A stretch of 64,000 nucleotides of DNA from a bacterium (GTDB lineage: Bacteria > Pseudomonadota > Gammaproteobacteria > Burkholderiales > Thiobacillaceae), in the NCBI GenBank assembly GCA_009772925.1, contig WOUQ01000008.1, positions 83,529 to 147,528 of the forward strand, given 5' to 3'. The notes under the pieces are model-generated. The model saw only the letters and a program-made list of their open reading frames with translations. It was not told the DNA's origin and did no database searches. The position numbers and the translations under genes are program-made. Shown here piece after piece: positions 1 to 10,161 of the stretch. How positions within the stretch are numbered: position 1 is the stretch's first letter; every line of letters starts with the position of its first letter.

Positions 1-758
1 AAGCCAAGAAGTACGGCGCCGTGAACGTGGTGGCGAGCTCCGAGGACAAGAATTTCTCCTACGCGCCCACCCAGGATGCCTGGAAGCTGGACCCCAACGC
101 CGCCTACGTCCATTACACCCCCAACGAGACCATCGGCGGTGTGGAAATCTTCTGGACACCCCAGACCGGCGACGTGCCCCTGGTGGCGGACATGTCCTCC
201 ACCATCCTGTCCCGGCCCATGGATGTGTCCAAATACGGTGTCATCTACGCCGGCGCGCAGAAGAACATCGGCCCGGCCGGCGTCACCGTGGTCATCGTGC
301 GCGACGACCTGATCGGCCAGACCGTGGCCGGCACGCCGACCATGTTCGACTACAAGATCCACGCCGACAACGAATCCATGTACAACACGCCGCCCACCTA
401 CGGCATCTACACCGCCGGCCTGGTGTTCAAGCTGCTGAAGGCCAAGGGCGGCCTGGCGGCGATGGAAAAGACCAATCGCCAGAAGGCCGCGTTGCTCTAC
501 GACTACATGGATTCCACCGGCTTCTACAACTCGCCGGTAGCGAAGGAGAACCGCTCCCTCATGAACGTGCCCTTCACCCTGAAGGACGCCGCCCTGGACG
601 AGGACTTCCTCAAGGGTGCCAAGGCGCGCGGTCTGGTGCAGTTGAAGGGTCACCGTTCCGTCGGCGGTATGCGCGCCTCCATCTACAACGCCATGCCGGT
701 CGAAGGCGTGCATGCGCTGGTGGAGTACATGAAGGAGTTCGAGAAGGCGCGCGGCTGA
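1..758 (+). CDS. serC: Phosphoserine aminotransferase, 5' truncated by window edge
   Basis: Catalyses the PLP-dependent transamination of 3-phosphohydroxypyruvate to phosphoserine, the second step of serine synthesis; the family also acts on the homologous pyridoxal-pathway intermediate. The frame is open from base 3 with no stop, so the true start lies upstream; about 251 C-terminal residues are visible of roughly 360 usual. The motif [12 protein letters not shown] contains the PLP-binding lysine, encoded at 261-263. Cofactor and C-terminal domains look intact up to the stop at 758. serA follows after 65 bases, so the two serine genes are probably co-transcribed. Codon use matches the neighbours. 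Confidence 0.97.
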   Translation, partial: AKKYGAVNVVASSEDKNFSYAPTQDAWKLDPNAAYVHYTPNETIGGVEIFWTPQTGDVPLVADMSSTILSRPMDVSKYGVIYAGAQKNIGPAGVTVVIVRDDLIGQTVAGTPTMFDYKIHADNESMYNTPPTYGIYTAGLVFKLLKAKGGLAAMEKTNRQKAALLYDYMDSTGFYNSPVAKENRSLMNVPFTLKDAALDEDFLKGAKARGLVQLKGHRSVGGMRASIYNAMPVEGVHALVEYMKEFEKARG

Positions 759-823
759 GCCCGGCCCCGTCCACGGCCGGCGCCCCGCGCCGGCCTGTCT
801 TTGTTTCCGGAGAGAACAGCACC

Positions 824-2002
824 ATGGCCAAGGCCCAGAAAATCCTCACCCTGAACGCCATTTCCAAGCGCGGCCTCGCCCGCCTTCCCAACACCTACAC
901 GGTGGGCAACGACATCGCCGACCCGGACGCCATCCTGGTGCGTTCCCAGGTCATGCACGAGATGCCCATCGCCGACAGCGTGCTCGCCATCGGCCGCGCC
1001 GGCGCCGGCACCAACAACATCCCCGTGAAAGCCATGAGCGAGCGCGGCGTGGTGGTGTTCAACGCCCCCGGCGCCAACGCCAACGCGGTGAAGGAACTGG
1101 TCATCGCCGGCATGCTGATGGGCGCGCGCAACCTGTTCCCGGCCCTGAATTTCGTCGCCGGTTTGCATGGCGACGACGAGTCCCTGCACAAGCAGGTGGA
1201 AGCCGGCAAGAAGCACTTCGTCGGTCACGAACTGCCCGGCCGCACCCTCGGCGTCATCGGCCTGGGCGCCATCGGCTCGCTGGTGGCGGACGCCGCCATC
1301 CGCCTGGGCATGCACGTCATCGGCTTCGATCCGGAGATCACCGTCGATGCCGCCTGGCGCCTGCCTTCCCAGGTGAAGAAGGCGGCCAGCGTCGACGACC
1401 TGGTCAGGCATGCCGACTTCATCAGCCTGCATACCCCCCTGGTGCCCGCCACCAAGGACCTGATCAACGCCGATCGGGTGAAAATGATGAAGAAGGGCTG
1501 CGTGCTGCTCAACTTCGCCCGCGACGGCATCGTCAACGAGGAAGCCATCCTGGCCGGCCTCAACGACAACCGCCTGCACGCCTATGTCTGCGACTTCCCC
1601 AGCAACCTGCTGCGCCAGCATGCCCGCTTCGTCGCCCTGCCGCACCTGGGCGCTTCCACCGAGGAAGCCGAGGAGAACTGCGCCATCATGGTGGCCGAGC
1701 AGGTCAGCGACTACCTGGAGAACGGCCACATCCTCAACTCGGTGAATTTCCCCAACCTCAGCCTGCCGCGCGAGTCCGCCTATCGGCTGGCCATCGCCAA
1801 CGCCAATGTGCCCAACATGCTGGGCCAGATTTCCACCACCCTGGCGGGCGCGGGCCTCAACATCCACAACATGGTGAACAAGTCGAAGGGCGACCAGGCT
1901 TTCACCCTGGTGGACGTCGACAGCGCCGTGTCCGACGCGGTCATCGCGCAACTCGCCGCTATCCAGGGCGTGCTGCGCATCCGTTATCTGCCGGCGGATT
2001 GA
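824..2002 (+). CDS. serA: D-3-phosphoglycerate dehydrogenase
   Basis: Oxidises 3-phosphoglycerate to 3-phosphohydroxypyruvate with NAD+, the committed step of serine synthesis. The 392-residue protein has the D-isomer hydroxyacid dehydrogenase fold: nucleotide-binding motif GVIGLGAIGSLVAD in the middle, catalytic Arg in NFARDGIVN, and catalytic His in LPHLGASTEEAEE. A C-terminal ACT domain (roughly residues 320-392, including NMLGQISTTLAGAGLNIHNM) is where serine feedback acts in the family. It is a short-type SerA, without the extra domain of the long form. The ATG is preceded by GGAGAGAAC. The stop at 2000-2002 lies 8 bases before the pheA start, so the genes are tightly linked. Confidence 0.96.
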   Translation: MAKAQKILTLNAISKRGLARLPNTYTVGNDIADPDAILVRSQVMHEMPIADSVLAIGRAGAGTNNIPVKAMSERGVVVFNAPGANANAVKELVIAGMLMGARNLFPALNFVAGLHGDDESLHKQVEAGKKHFVGHELPGRTLGVIGLGAIGSLVADAAIRLGMHVIGFDPEITVDAAWRLPSQVKKAASVDDLVRHADFISLHTPLVPATKDLINADRVKMMKKGCVLLNFARDGIVNEEAILAGLNDNRLHAYVCDFPSNLLRQHARFVALPHLGASTEEAEENCAIMVAEQVSDYLENGHILNSVNFPNLSLPRESAYRLAIANANVPNMLGQISTTLAGAGLNIHNMVNKSKGDQAFTLVDVDSAVSDAVIAQLAAIQGVLRIRYLPAD

Positions 2003-2010
2003 ACCCGGTC

Positions 2011-3072
2011 ATGAGCGAGCAGCTTCTCGCCCTGCGCCGGCAGATCGACGCCGTCGATGACCAGGTCTTGCGCCTGCTCAACGAGCGGGCGCGGCTGGCC
2101 CAGGCCGTCGGCCATCTGAAGAACGGCATCATCTACAAGCCGGAGCGCGAAGCCCAGGTGGTGCGCCGCATGCAGGCGGCCAACGCGGGGCCGCTGACGG
2201 CGGAGTCGGTGTCGGTGATCTTCAAGGAAGTCATGTCGGCCTGCCGATCCCTCGAGCAGCCGCTGACCATCGCCTACCTGGGGCCGGAGGGCACCTTCTC
2301 CGAGGCCGCCGCCATCAAGCATTTCGGCCACGCCGCCATCGGCCTGCCCTGCGCCAGCATCGACGAGGTATTCCAGGCGGTGGAACGCGGCGAGGCGCAT
2401 TACGGCGTGGCGCCGGTGGAGAACTCCACCGAGGGCGCGGTGAACCGTACCCTCGACCTGATGCTGAACAGTCCCCTGAATATCTGCGGCGAGGTGATGC
2501 TGCGCGTGCGCCAGCACCTGTTGCGCAAGCGGGACAGCCTGGAGGGCATCCGCGTGGTGTATTCGCACGCCCAGTCCCTGGCCCAGTGCCACGAGTGGCT
2601 CAGCCGCAACCTGCCGGGCGTCGACAGCATCCGCGTCACCAGCAACGGCGAGGCCGCGCGCATGGCGGCGGAGAACCCCGAGGCCGCCGCCATCGCCGGC
2701 GAGCTGGCGGCCGAGCGCCATGGCCTGGCCATCGTCGCCCGCGACATCGAGGACGAGCCCAACAACACCACGCGCTTCCTCGTGCTCGGCGCCGAGGAGA
2801 CCGCCGCCTCGGGCAAGGACAAGACGTCCCTGGTCATCTCCGTGCGCAACCGTCCCGGCGCCCTCATGGAGCTGCTGGCGCCCTTCGCCGGCCACGGCAT
2901 CGGCCTGTCCAAGCTGGAATCCCGGCCCGCGCGCAGCGGGGCCTGGGAATACGTGTTCTACGTCGACCTCGAAGGTCACATCAGCGATCCCAACATCCAG
3001 GGCGCCCTCAAGGAGGTGGAGGCCCACTCCATCTTCCTCAAGGTGCTGGGCGCCTATCCCCTAGCCGTCTGA
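2011..3072 (+). CDS. pheA: Bifunctional chorismate mutase / prephenate dehydratase (P-protein)
   Basis: Converts chorismate to prephenate and then to phenylpyruvate, the precursor of phenylalanine. The 353-residue protein begins with a chorismate mutase domain (about residues 1-85, LLALRRQIDAVDDQVLRLLNER), followed by the dehydratase domain (GPEGTFSEAAA; catalytic-threonine motif NNTTRFLVLG), and ends in an ACT domain with the Phe-binding ESRP motif (KLESRPARSG). I chose ATG 2011; an in-frame TTG at 1999 would overlap the serA stop. Retention of ESRP suggests feedback inhibition by phenylalanine. hisC follows after 12 bases. Confidence 0.96.
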   Translation: MSEQLLALRRQIDAVDDQVLRLLNERARLAQAVGHLKNGIIYKPEREAQVVRRMQAANAGPLTAESVSVIFKEVMSACRSLEQPLTIAYLGPEGTFSEAAAIKHFGHAAIGLPCASIDEVFQAVERGEAHYGVAPVENSTEGAVNRTLDLMLNSPLNICGEVMLRVRQHLLRKRDSLEGIRVVYSHAQSLAQCHEWLSRNLPGVDSIRVTSNGEAARMAAENPEAAAIAGELAAERHGLAIVARDIEDEPNNTTRFLVLGAEETAASGKDKTSLVISVRNRPGALMELLAPFAGHGIGLSKLESRPARSGAWEYVFYVDLEGHISDPNIQGALKEVEAHSIFLKVLGAYPLAV

Positions 3073-3084
3073 GCATCGACCGCC

Positions 3085-4200
3085 ATGTCCCTCGCCGAAC
3101 TCTCCCCTCACTACATTCGCGCCATCGCTCCCTACCAGCCCGGCAAGCCCATCTCCGAACTGGCCCGGGAAATGGGCCTGGACGAGGCCGCCATCGTCAA
3201 GCTGGCCTCCAACGAGAATCCCCTGGGCGTCAGCCCGAAGGCGAGGGCCGCGATTGCCGCCGAGAGCGGCGAACTCGCCCTCTACCCGGACGGCAACGGT
3301 TTCGCGCTGAAGTCCGCCCTCAGCCGCAAGCTGGGGGTCGGGCTGGAGCAGATCGTCCTCGGCAACGGTTCCAACGACGTGCTGGAAATGGTGGCGCGGG
3401 CCTTCCTGGCGCCCGGCACCTCGGCCGTGTATGCCCGCCATGCCTTCGCCGTCTATCCACTGGCCACGCAGGCCGCGGGCGCCATCGGCATCGAGGCGCC
3501 GGCCAGGGATTTTGGCCACGACCTGGAAGCCATGCAGACGCGCGTGCAGCGGCACACACGGGTGGTGTGGATTGCCAACCCGAACAATCCCACCGGCACC
3601 CTGCTTGGCAATGAGGCACTGCATGCCGCCCTGGCCGGCTTCGCCGCGACCTCGGCGGTGGTGGTGCTGGACGAGGCCTACGTCGAATACCTCGATGCCG
3701 GGCGGCGGGCGCCTTCGCTGGAGTGGCTGCGCGAGTTCCCCAACCTCATCGTCTGCCGCACCTTCTCCAAGGCCTATGGCCTGGCCGGCCTGCGCGTCGG
3801 CTACGCGGTGTGCCGGCCCGAGGTGGCGGACCTGCTCAACCGCGTGCGCCAGCCCTTCAACGTCAACAGCCTGGCCCTCGCCGCGGCGACCGCGGCCCTC
3901 GACGATGCGGAATTCCTGGACCAGACCAAGCGTGTCAACGATGCGGGCATGCGCCAGTTGAGCGAGGGTTTCGCCCGGCTCGGCCTGGACTGGATTGCCT
4001 CCGCCGGCAACTTCGTCGCCGTGCGCGTCGCCCCCGGCGGCGATGCCATGCCCATCTTCCAGGCCCTGCTGCGCCGCGGCGTCATCGTGCGGCCGGTCGG
4101 CAATTACGGCATGCCGGAATACCTGCGCGTCAGCATCGGCCTGCCGGAGCAGAACGAGAAATGCCTCGCGGTCCTGGGCGACATCCTGGGGGGCCGGTGA
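3085..4200 (+). CDS. hisC: Histidinol-phosphate aminotransferase
   Basis: Class I/II PLP aminotransferase of 371 residues. The family converts imidazole-acetol phosphate to histidinol phosphate; members found between pheA and tyrA often also transaminate aromatic oxo acids or prephenate, so a role in Phe/Tyr formation is a reasonable inference. Recognisable motifs are KLASNENPLG near the N-terminus, NPNNPTGT in the cofactor domain, the PLP lysine in TFSKAYGLAGLRVGY, and a C-terminal RVSIG arginine for the carboxylate. The stop codon overlaps the GTG start of tyrA, giving translational coupling. Whether it is the only HisC in the genome cannot be told from here. Confidence 0.92.
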   Translation: MSLAELSPHYIRAIAPYQPGKPISELAREMGLDEAAIVKLASNENPLGVSPKARAAIAAESGELALYPDGNGFALKSALSRKLGVGLEQIVLGNGSNDVLEMVARAFLAPGTSAVYARHAFAVYPLATQAAGAIGIEAPARDFGHDLEAMQTRVQRHTRVVWIANPNNPTGTLLGNEALHAALAGFAATSAVVVLDEAYVEYLDAGRRAPSLEWLREFPNLIVCRTFSKAYGLAGLRVGYAVCRPEVADLLNRVRQPFNVNSLALAAATAALDDAEFLDQTKRVNDAGMRQLSEGFARLGLDWIASAGNFVAVRVAPGGDAMPIFQALLRRGVIVRPVGNYGMPEYLRVSIGLPEQNEKCLAVLGDILGGR

Positions 4201-5066
4201 TCGGGCATCTGGTCGTCGTCGGCGTCGGCCTCATCGGCGGCTCCTTCGCCCTGGACCTCAGGAAGCAAGGCCTGGTCCGCCGTGTCACCGGGGTCGGGCG
4301 CGGTCGCGCCAACCTGGAGAAGGCGAGGCAACTCGGCATCATCGACGCCATCGCCGATTCCGTCGCGGAAGCGGTCGCGGACGCCGATCTGGTGCTTCTG
4401 GCCATTCCCGTCGGCGCCATGCCGGCGGTGTTTCGCGCCATCGCCCCGGCCCTGCCGCCCGCCTGCATTGTCACCGACGCCGGCAGTACCAAGCAGGACG
4501 TGGTGGCCGCCGCCCGCGCCGCACTGGGGGACAAGCTTGGCCGCTTCGTCCCCGGCCACCCCATCGCCGGCGCCGAGACCAGCGGCGCCGAGGCGGCGCG
4601 GGCCGGGCTCTTCCAGCATAAGCCGGTCATCCTCACACCCCTGGCGGAGAACGCCCCGGCGACCGTCGATACGATTGCCGATCTCTGGAAAGCCTGCGGC
4701 GCCCAGGTCAGCCTCATGCAGCCGGATCGTCACGACCATGTTTTCGCCGCCGTCAGCCATCTGCCGCACATGGTGGCCTTCGCCCTGATGGAAGAACTCG
4801 CCGGCCGCCCCGACGCCGACCTCTATTTCCACCACGCCGGCAGCGGCTTCCGCGATTTCACCCGCATCGCCGGCAGCCACCCGGAAATGTGGCGGGACAT
4901 CAGCATGGCCAACAAGGAGGCGCTGGTGACCGAACTCGATGCCTTCATCGCCAAGCTGTCCGGCATGCGCAATCTGCTCGCTTCGGGTGACAGCGCGGCG
5001 CTGGAAGCCTTGTTCGCGCGGGCCCGCGAGGCCCGCCTGCACCGCATAAAAGGGAGACCCCATTGA
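4197..5066 (+). CDS. tyrA: Prephenate dehydrogenase
   Basis: Oxidative decarboxylation of prephenate to 4-hydroxyphenylpyruvate for tyrosine synthesis, using NAD(P)+. The 289-residue protein starts at GTG 4197, overlapping the hisC stop by 4 bases; nothing coherent with the family lies further upstream in this frame. The dinucleotide fold GVGLIGGSF is at residues 9-17, [11 protein letters not shown] carries the conserved catalytic-site His, and [11 protein letters not shown] is typical of the helical domain. There is no chorismate mutase or ACT domain, so this is a monofunctional TyrA. Its stop overlaps the TTG start of aroA. Confidence 0.94.
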   Translation: MIGHLVVVGVGLIGGSFALDLRKQGLVRRVTGVGRGRANLEKARQLGIIDAIADSVAEAVADADLVLLAIPVGAMPAVFRAIAPALPPACIVTDAGSTKQDVVAAARAALGDKLGRFVPGHPIAGAETSGAEAARAGLFQHKPVILTPLAENAPATVDTIADLWKACGAQVSLMQPDRHDHVFAAVSHLPHMVAFALMEELAGRPDADLYFHHAGSGFRDFTRIAGSHPEMWRDISMANKEALVTELDAFIAKLSGMRNLLASGDSAALEALFARAREARLHRIKGRPH

Positions 5067-6367
5067 TCGATCATCTGGATCTGCCGGCCCTGTCCGGCGC
5101 CCGCGGCACGCTGCGCCTGCCCGGCTCGAAAAGCATCTCCAACCGCATCCTGCTGCTCTCCGCACTGGCCTCCGGCGCCACCCTGGTGAAAGGCCTGCTC
5201 GATTCCGACGACACCCGCGTCATGCTCGATGCCCTGCATCGCCTGGGCGTCAACTGGCAGCGCATCGAAGGCACGGATGACTATCGGGTCGCGGGTGTGG
5301 GCGGCCCCTTCCCGGTGAAATACGCCAACCTGTTCCTGGGCAACGCCGGTACCGCCTTCCGCAGCCTCACCGCCGCCTGCGCCTTCGCCCACGGCGACTA
5401 CACCCTGTCCGGCGTGCCGCGCATGCACGAGCGTCCCATCGGCGACTTGGTGGAGGCCCTGCGCCAGGCCGGCGCCAACATCGACTACACGGAAAACGAC
5501 GGCTTCCCGCCCCTGCACATCCTGCCCCCCGAACCCCAGGGCGGGGAGATTGCCGTCAAGGGCAACGTTTCCAGCCAATACCTGACAGGCTTGTTGCTGG
5601 CCGCGCCCCTGCTCGGCCGGGAAGTGATCATCAACGTGGTCGGGGAGCTGATTTCCAAGCCCTATGTGGAAATCACCCTCAACCTCATGCAACGCTACGG
5701 CATCGACGTGGCGCGGGCAGGCTGGCAACGCTTCACCGTGCCGGCCGCCACCTACCGAAGCCCCGGTGAAATCCTGGTCGAAGGCGACGCCTCCTCGGCT
5801 TCCTACTTCCTCGCAGCCGGCGCCATCGGCCACGGCCCGGTGCGGGTCCAGGGGGTGGGACGCAACAGCATCCAGGGCGACGTGCGCTTCGCCGAGGCCC
5901 TGGCCCGCATGGGCGCCGAGGTCGGCTTCGGCGCGGACTGGATCGAATGCCGCCTGGGCTGCGCCGACAAGCTGCACGCCATCGACCTGGACTGCAACCA
6001 CATCCCCGACGCCGCCATGACCCTGGCGGTGCTGGCCTTGTTCGCCGACGGCACCACCACCCTGCGCAACATCGCCAGTTGGCGCGTGAAGGAGACCGAC
6101 CGCATCGCCGCCATGGCCACCGAATTGCGCAAGCTCGGCGCGACGGTGGAGGAGGGCGCCGACTTCATCAAGGTCACGCCGCCCGCCTCACGCCTCACAC
6201 CGCACGCGAAAATCGACACCTACGACGACCACCGCATGGCCATGTGCTTTTCGCTCGTCGCCCTGGGCGGCGTGCCGGTGCGCATCCACGATCCCAAGTG
6301 CGTAGCGAAGACCTTCCCGGATTATTTCGAGAGGTTCGGCGCCATCACCACTACCGCGAAGTTCTGA
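5063..6367 (+). CDS. aroA: 3-phosphoshikimate 1-carboxyvinyltransferase (EPSP synthase)
   Basis: Transfers enolpyruvate from PEP to shikimate 3-phosphate, the sixth shikimate pathway step. The 434-residue protein shows [10 protein letters not shown] (substrate-binding Lys23), the [12 protein letters not shown] loop characteristic of class I EPSP synthases, and [14 protein letters not shown] near the C-terminus. The start is TTG 5063, preceded by AGGGAGA at good spacing and overlapping the tyrA stop by 4 bases; no ATG or GTG nearby gives a full N-terminus. cmk starts 4 bases after the stop, an arrangement common in proteobacteria (aroA-cmk-rpsA). Confidence 0.96.
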   Translation: MIDHLDLPALSGARGTLRLPGSKSISNRILLLSALASGATLVKGLLDSDDTRVMLDALHRLGVNWQRIEGTDDYRVAGVGGPFPVKYANLFLGNAGTAFRSLTAACAFAHGDYTLSGVPRMHERPIGDLVEALRQAGANIDYTENDGFPPLHILPPEPQGGEIAVKGNVSSQYLTGLLLAAPLLGREVIINVVGELISKPYVEITLNLMQRYGIDVARAGWQRFTVPAATYRSPGEILVEGDASSASYFLAAGAIGHGPVRVQGVGRNSIQGDVRFAEALARMGAEVGFGADWIECRLGCADKLHAIDLDCNHIPDAAMTLAVLALFADGTTTLRNIASWRVKETDRIAAMATELRKLGATVEEGADFIKVTPPASRLTPHAKIDTYDDHRMAMCFSLVALGGVPVRIHDPKCVAKTFPDYFERFGAITTTAKF

Positions 6368-6371
6368 AACC

Positions 6372-7043
6372 ATGTCCAGCGCAACCATTCCCGTCATCGC
6401 CATCGACGGCCCTTCCGCCTCCGGCAAGGGCACGGTGGCCGCCCTGGTGGCCCAGGCCCTGGGCTTCCACTACCTGGACAGCGGCGCCATCTACCGGGTT
6501 ACCGCCCATGCCGGCCAGCGCGCCGGCGTGTCGCTGGACGACGAATCCGCCCTGGCGACTCTGGCCAGCGGGCTAGACCTGCGCTTCGACGGCGTCGAGG
6601 TCTATCTCAAAGGCGAGCCGGTGGGGGACGCGATTCGCACCGAGGAGGCCGGCCGCGCCGCCTCGAAGATCGCCGCCATGCCGGTGCTGCGGGCGGCCCT
6701 GCTGGAGCGCCAGCGCGCCTTTCGCCGGGCACCCGGGCTGGTCACCGACGGACGCGACATGGGCTCGGTGGTCTTTCCCGACGCGACGCTGAAAATCTTC
6801 CTTACAGCGAACTGCGAGGAGCGGGCGAAAAGACGCTATAAGCAGTTGATTGAAAAAGGATTCGATGCTAACCTCGCCGCCCTGTTTGAGGACTTGAGCG
6901 AGCGGGATGCGCGCGATGCGGCGCGGGCCGTGGCTCCCCTGAAACAGTCGGCGGATGCCGTGTTGCTGGATACCACCGGCCTCAGCATCGACGAGGCCGT
7001 GCAGCAGGTGCTGCGGGATTACCGCGCCGCTTCCGCCGTCTGA
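6372..7043 (+). CDS. cmk: Cytidylate kinase
   Basis: Phosphorylates CMP and dCMP to the diphosphates, recycling nucleotides from RNA turnover. The 223-residue protein has the P-loop [10 protein letters not shown] at residues 12-21, [10 protein letters not shown], the nucleotide-binding [12 protein letters not shown] segment and the C-terminal arginine-rich lid (ERDARDAAR). The length is normal for the family. The gene lies 4 bases after aroA and is separated from rpsA by a predicted intrinsic terminator, so some read-through into rpsA may be controlled there. Confidence 0.96.
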   Translation: MSSATIPVIAIDGPSASGKGTVAALVAQALGFHYLDSGAIYRVTAHAGQRAGVSLDDESALATLASGLDLRFDGVEVYLKGEPVGDAIRTEEAGRAASKIAAMPVLRAALLERQRAFRRAPGLVTDGRDMGSVVFPDATLKIFLTANCEERAKRRYKQLIEKGFDANLAALFEDLSERDARDAARAVAPLKQSADAVLLDTTGLSIDEAVQQVLRDYRAASAV

Positions 7044-7047
7044 ACCG

Positions 7048-7099
7048 CCGAAAGGCCGTGCCCGGAAACACCGGTGCGCCTTTCGGTTTTTGTTTTTTT
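7048..7099 (+). terminator. Intrinsic terminator / attenuator between cmk and rpsA
   Basis: The 9-base arms CCGAAAGGC (7048-7056) and GCCTTTCGG (7078-7086) pair, with a partly self-complementary loop, and are followed by a T-rich run (7087-7097). It would end the serC-cmk transcript, or attenuate it before rpsA. Confidence 0.75.
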
Positions 7100-7141
7100 A
7101 ACCAACCCGCCGTGGCAACACGGTTTTTTCTAGGTTTCTAC

Positions 7142-8854
7142 ATGTCCACCGCAACCGCCAGCCAACCCATGGAATCCATGGAATCCTTTGCCGCCATGTT
7201 TGAAGAAAGCATTTCCAAGCAGGAAATGCGTCATGGCGAAGTCATCACCGCCGAGGTCGTCGGCATCGACGACAACTTCGTCACCGTCAACGCCGGCCTC
7301 AAGTCCGAGAGCCTGATCCCCGTCGAGGAATTCAAGAACGACCGCGGCGAAGTGGAAGTGCAGGTGGGCGACTTCATCCAGGTCGCCATCGAGTCCATCG
7401 AGGACGGTTACGGCTCCACCAAGCTCTCCCGCGATCGCGCCCGCCGCCTGGCCGCCTGGCTGGACCTGGAAGCCGCCATGGAAGAGGGCCGCGTGGTCAA
7501 GGGCGTGATCAACGGCAAGGTAAAGGGTGGCCTGACGGTCATGTGCAACGGCATCCGCGCCTTCCTGCCGGGCTCGCTGGTGGACGTGCGTCCCATCAAG
7601 GACACCACGCCGTTCGAGAATAAGGAATCCGAATTCAAGGTCATCAAGCTGGACCGCAAGCGCAACAACGTGGTGGTCTCCCGCAAGGCCGTGCTCGAGC
7701 AGAGCATGGGCGCCGAGCGCGAGAGCCTGCTGGCCAACCTGAAGGAAGGCGCCCAGGTCAAGGGCGTGGTCAAGAACATCACCGAATATGGCGCCTTCGT
7801 GGATCTGGGCGGCATCGACGGCCTGCTGCACATCACCGACCTGGCTTGGCGCCGGGTCAAGCATCCCTCCGAAGTGGTCACCGTCGGCGACGAGGTTACC
7901 GCCGTGGTGCTCAAGTTCGACCAGGACAAGAACCGCGTCTCCCTGGGCCTGAAGCAGCTGGGCGAGGATCCCTGGGTGGGTCTGTCGCGTCGCTACCCCA
8001 CCGGCACCCGCATGTTCGGCAAGGTGGCCAACCTCACCGACTACGGCTGCTTCGTCGAGATCGAGCCCGGCATCGAAGGCCTGGTGCACGTCTCCGAGAT
8101 GGACTGGACCAACAAGAACGTCAACCCGTCGAAGATGGTCTCTCTGGGCGACGAGGTCGAAGTCATGGTGCTGGAGATCGACGAGGATCGCCGCCGCATC
8201 TCCCTGGGCATGAAGCAGTGCAAGTCCAATCCCTGGGACGATTTCGCCATGAACTTCAAGAAGGGCGACAAGGTGAAGGGCCAGATCAAGTCCATCACCG
8301 ACTTCGGCGTCTTCATCGGCCTGTCCGGCGGCATCGACGGCCTGGTGCACCTGTCCGACCTGTCCTGGAGCCTGACCGGCGAGGAAGCCCTGCGCAACTA
8401 TCGCAAGGGCGAGGAAGTGGAAGCCGTGGTGTTGGCCATCGACGTCGAGAAGGAGCGCATCTCCCTGGGCATCAAGCAGATGGAGAACGACCCCTTCAAC
8501 GCCTACGTGGCTACCCATGACAAGGGCTCCATCGTCAAGGGTGCTGTCAAGTCCCTGGATGCGAAGGGCGCGGTCATCACCCTGGACGGTGAGGTGGAAG
8601 GCTACCTGCGCGCCTCCGAGGTCTCCCGCGAGCGCGTCGAGGACATCCGCAACCACCTGAAGGAAGGCGACGCGGTGGAGGCGGTGATCATCAATCTTGA
8701 CCGCAAGAACCGCCAGATCAACCTGTCCATCAAGGCCAAGGACGCTGCCGAGCAATCCGAAGCCCTGCGCAAGCTGGCGTCCGAGCAGTCCACCGGCACC
8801 ACCAACCTGGGTGCCCTGCTCAAGGCCAAGCTCGACAACAAGAGCGCGGAATGA
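7142..8854 (+). CDS. rpsA: 30S ribosomal protein S1
   Basis: RNA-binding protein of the small subunit that recruits and unfolds mRNA during initiation. The 570-residue product carries six S1-type OB-fold repeats at roughly residues 33-100, 118-183, 204-272, 289-359, 376-446 and 463-532; repeats three to six share motifs such as [18 protein letters not shown] and [20 protein letters not shown] chose ATG 7142 ([16 protein letters not shown]), which matches the family N-terminus; the upstream in-frame codons fall inside the terminator. There is no strong Shine-Dalgarno sequence, usual for rpsA, which is autoregulated in enterics. Confidence 0.97.
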   Translation: MSTATASQPMESMESFAAMFEESISKQEMRHGEVITAEVVGIDDNFVTVNAGLKSESLIPVEEFKNDRGEVEVQVGDFIQVAIESIEDGYGSTKLSRDRARRLAAWLDLEAAMEEGRVVKGVINGKVKGGLTVMCNGIRAFLPGSLVDVRPIKDTTPFENKESEFKVIKLDRKRNNVVVSRKAVLEQSMGAERESLLANLKEGAQVKGVVKNITEYGAFVDLGGIDGLLHITDLAWRRVKHPSEVVTVGDEVTAVVLKFDQDKNRVSLGLKQLGEDPWVGLSRRYPTGTRMFGKVANLTDYGCFVEIEPGIEGLVHVSEMDWTNKNVNPSKMVSLGDEVEVMVLEIDEDRRRISLGMKQCKSNPWDDFAMNFKKGDKVKGQIKSITDFGVFIGLSGGIDGLVHLSDLSWSLTGEEALRNYRKGEEVEAVVLAIDVEKERISLGIKQMENDPFNAYVATHDKGSIVKGAVKSLDAKGAVITLDGEVEGYLRASEVSRERVEDIRNHLKEGDAVEAVIINLDRKNRQINLSIKAKDAAEQSEALRKLASEQSTGTTNLGALLKAKLDNKSAE

Positions 8855-8868
8855 TCGAGAAGGGCGCC

Positions 8869-9153
8869 ATGACCAAGTCGGAGCTCATTGCCCGGCTGGC
8901 GGAGCGCCATCCTCATCTGGTGGCGGCGGACGCCGAACTGGCGGTGAAGACGATCCTCGATGCCATGACCAGCAGTCTGGTGGAAGGGGAACGCATCGAG
9001 ATCCGCGGGTTTGGCAGCTTCAGCCTGAATTTCCGCCCGCCCCGGGTGGGTCGCAATCCCAAGACCGGCGAGAAGGTCCACGTCGAAGGCAAGCACGTGC
9101 CCCATTTCAAGGCGGGCAAGGAATTGCGCGACCGCGTGGATTTCAAGGACTGA
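8869..9153 (+). CDS. ihfB: Integration host factor subunit beta
   Basis: DNA-bending histone-like protein that pairs with IhfA and acts in transcription, replication and recombination. The 94-residue product is full length, with the DNA-intercalating arm [10 protein letters not shown] and the C-terminal [12 protein letters not shown]. Start ATG 8869 gives the family N-terminus [10 protein letters not shown] and follows AGAAGGG; an ATG at 8851 overlapping the rpsA stop would add six residues atypical of the family. The rpsA-ihfB order is conserved in proteobacteria. Confidence 0.96.
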   Translation: MTKSELIARLAERHPHLVAADAELAVKTILDAMTSSLVEGERIEIRGFGSFSLNFRPPRVGRNPKTGEKVHVEGKHVPHFKAGKELRDRVDFKD

Positions 9154-9177
9154 TTCGCGTCGCCGCGGACACTGGCG

Positions 9178-9204
9178 GGCGCTCCCTCGGGGGCGCCTTT
9201 TTGT
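9178..9204 (+). terminator. Intrinsic terminator after ihfB
   Basis: The segment GGCGCTCCCTCGGGGGCGCC (9178-9197) folds into an 8-base stem with G-U pairing and a tight loop, followed by TTTTTGTT. It closes the rpsA-ihfB unit. Confidence 0.85.
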
Positions 9205-9345
9205 TGGGCGCGCCGGCAGGGGGCAGTCACTTGGAGGTGGAAGTCCTCGATTCGCCCGGCAAGGGGAAGGGCCGGCCCGAACAACCGGAAGCGGACAAGG
9301 GCTGGGCGAAAACCGGTAGCCCGTTGCCGCCGGGCCGATCGCCGT

Positions 9346-9771
9346 CTATCGGTTGAATGCCGCGTCCAGCGCCTGGCGCAATTCTTCAACGCCGCGTGGA
9401 TGATGCAGCCGGTCCACCAGATCACCGTTGCCGGCGAACAACAGCACGGTGCCATCCCCGGCGCGATATCGCTCGGCGAACGCCTGCCCATCCGCCAGGC
9501 CCAGATGCGCCACCAGGAAATCGACGCGTTGCGCGTAATCGCTGCGGATCACATTCATCAATTCCATGGCCGCCGCGCCGCCGCTGTAATTCATGTCGAA
9601 GGCCAATACCAGCGCCGGCCTGCCCGTCCCCACGCGGGACAGGTCGGTGGGGTAGGCGCCGCGCGGCAACTGGCTCCAGACCAAGGCGCCGACGATGGCG
9701 AACAACAGCACAACGACGATCGGCTTGCGCCAGCGCGGCGCGCGGGTCCGGGCTTCGGTGGGGTGCGGCAT
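9346..9771 (-). CDS. Membrane-anchored thioredoxin-fold protein of unknown function
   Basis: A 141-residue protein I cannot name. One hydrophobic segment near the N-terminus (PIVVVLLFAIVGALVWSQL, about residues 17-35) should anchor it in the inner membrane with the rest in the periplasm. The remainder resembles a thioredoxin-like fold: PALVLAFDMNYSGGAAAMEL would be the strand-loop-helix that normally holds CXXC, then RVDFLVAHL, and DGTVLLFAGNGDLVDRLHHP near the end. There is no Cys pair, so thiol redox activity is unlikely. It is transcribed away from lapA and stands alone between ihfB and lapAB. The fold assignment is an inference from pattern only. Confidence 0.6.
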   Translation of the reverse strand: MPHPTEARTRAPRWRKPIVVVLLFAIVGALVWSQLPRGAYPTDLSRVGTGRPALVLAFDMNYSGGAAAMELMNVIRSDYAQRVDFLVAHLGLADGQAFAERYRAGDGTVLLFAGNGDLVDRLHHPRGVEELRQALDAAFNR

Positions 9772-9915
9772 GGTGGTGTCCTTCGGCGTTGACAGCGGAT
9801 GCGCGCACTGAGTCGTGCGGGCGCCTGGAGTTCCGCGAGTATGGTAGGGTCGAAATGTGGCCCGGCCCCGGCCATGCCGCTACAATCCAGGCCATTTCAT
9901 CACCCGCCTGCTTCC

Positions 9916-10161
9916 GTGCGCACGCTGGCATTTCCCCTCAAGGTCATCCTGTTCCTGTTGCTGCTGGGGTTCGCCGCGCTCAACAGCGACAGCGTCACGC
10001 TGCGCTATTTCCTCGGCCTGGAATGGCAAGCGCCGCTGTCCCTGGTCATCCTTATCGTCTTCGCCGTCGGCCTGCTGACCGGCCTGCTCGCCTGCACCAG
10101 CCGACTCCTGCGCAGCCACCGCGAATTGCGCGACCTGCGCCGAGAACTGCACAAGGAATGA
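9916..10161 (+). CDS. lapA: LapA-domain (DUF1049) inner membrane protein
   Basis: An 81-residue protein from GTG 9916. It has two hydrophobic segments (residues about 5-21 and 35-58) separated by the short NSDSVTLRYFLGLEWQAP stretch typical of the LapA/DUF1049 family, and a charged C-terminal helix [13 protein letters not shown]. In enterics LapA and LapB together control LPS assembly, LapB by presenting LpxC to FtsH. lapB starts on an ATG overlapping this stop. The N-terminus is not certain: the frame stays open upstream to 9799, but those residues look non-coding. Confidence 0.85.
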   Translation: MRTLAFPLKVILFLLLLGFAALNSDSVTLRYFLGLEWQAPLSLVILIVFAVGLLTGLLACTSRLLRSHRELRDLRRELHKE

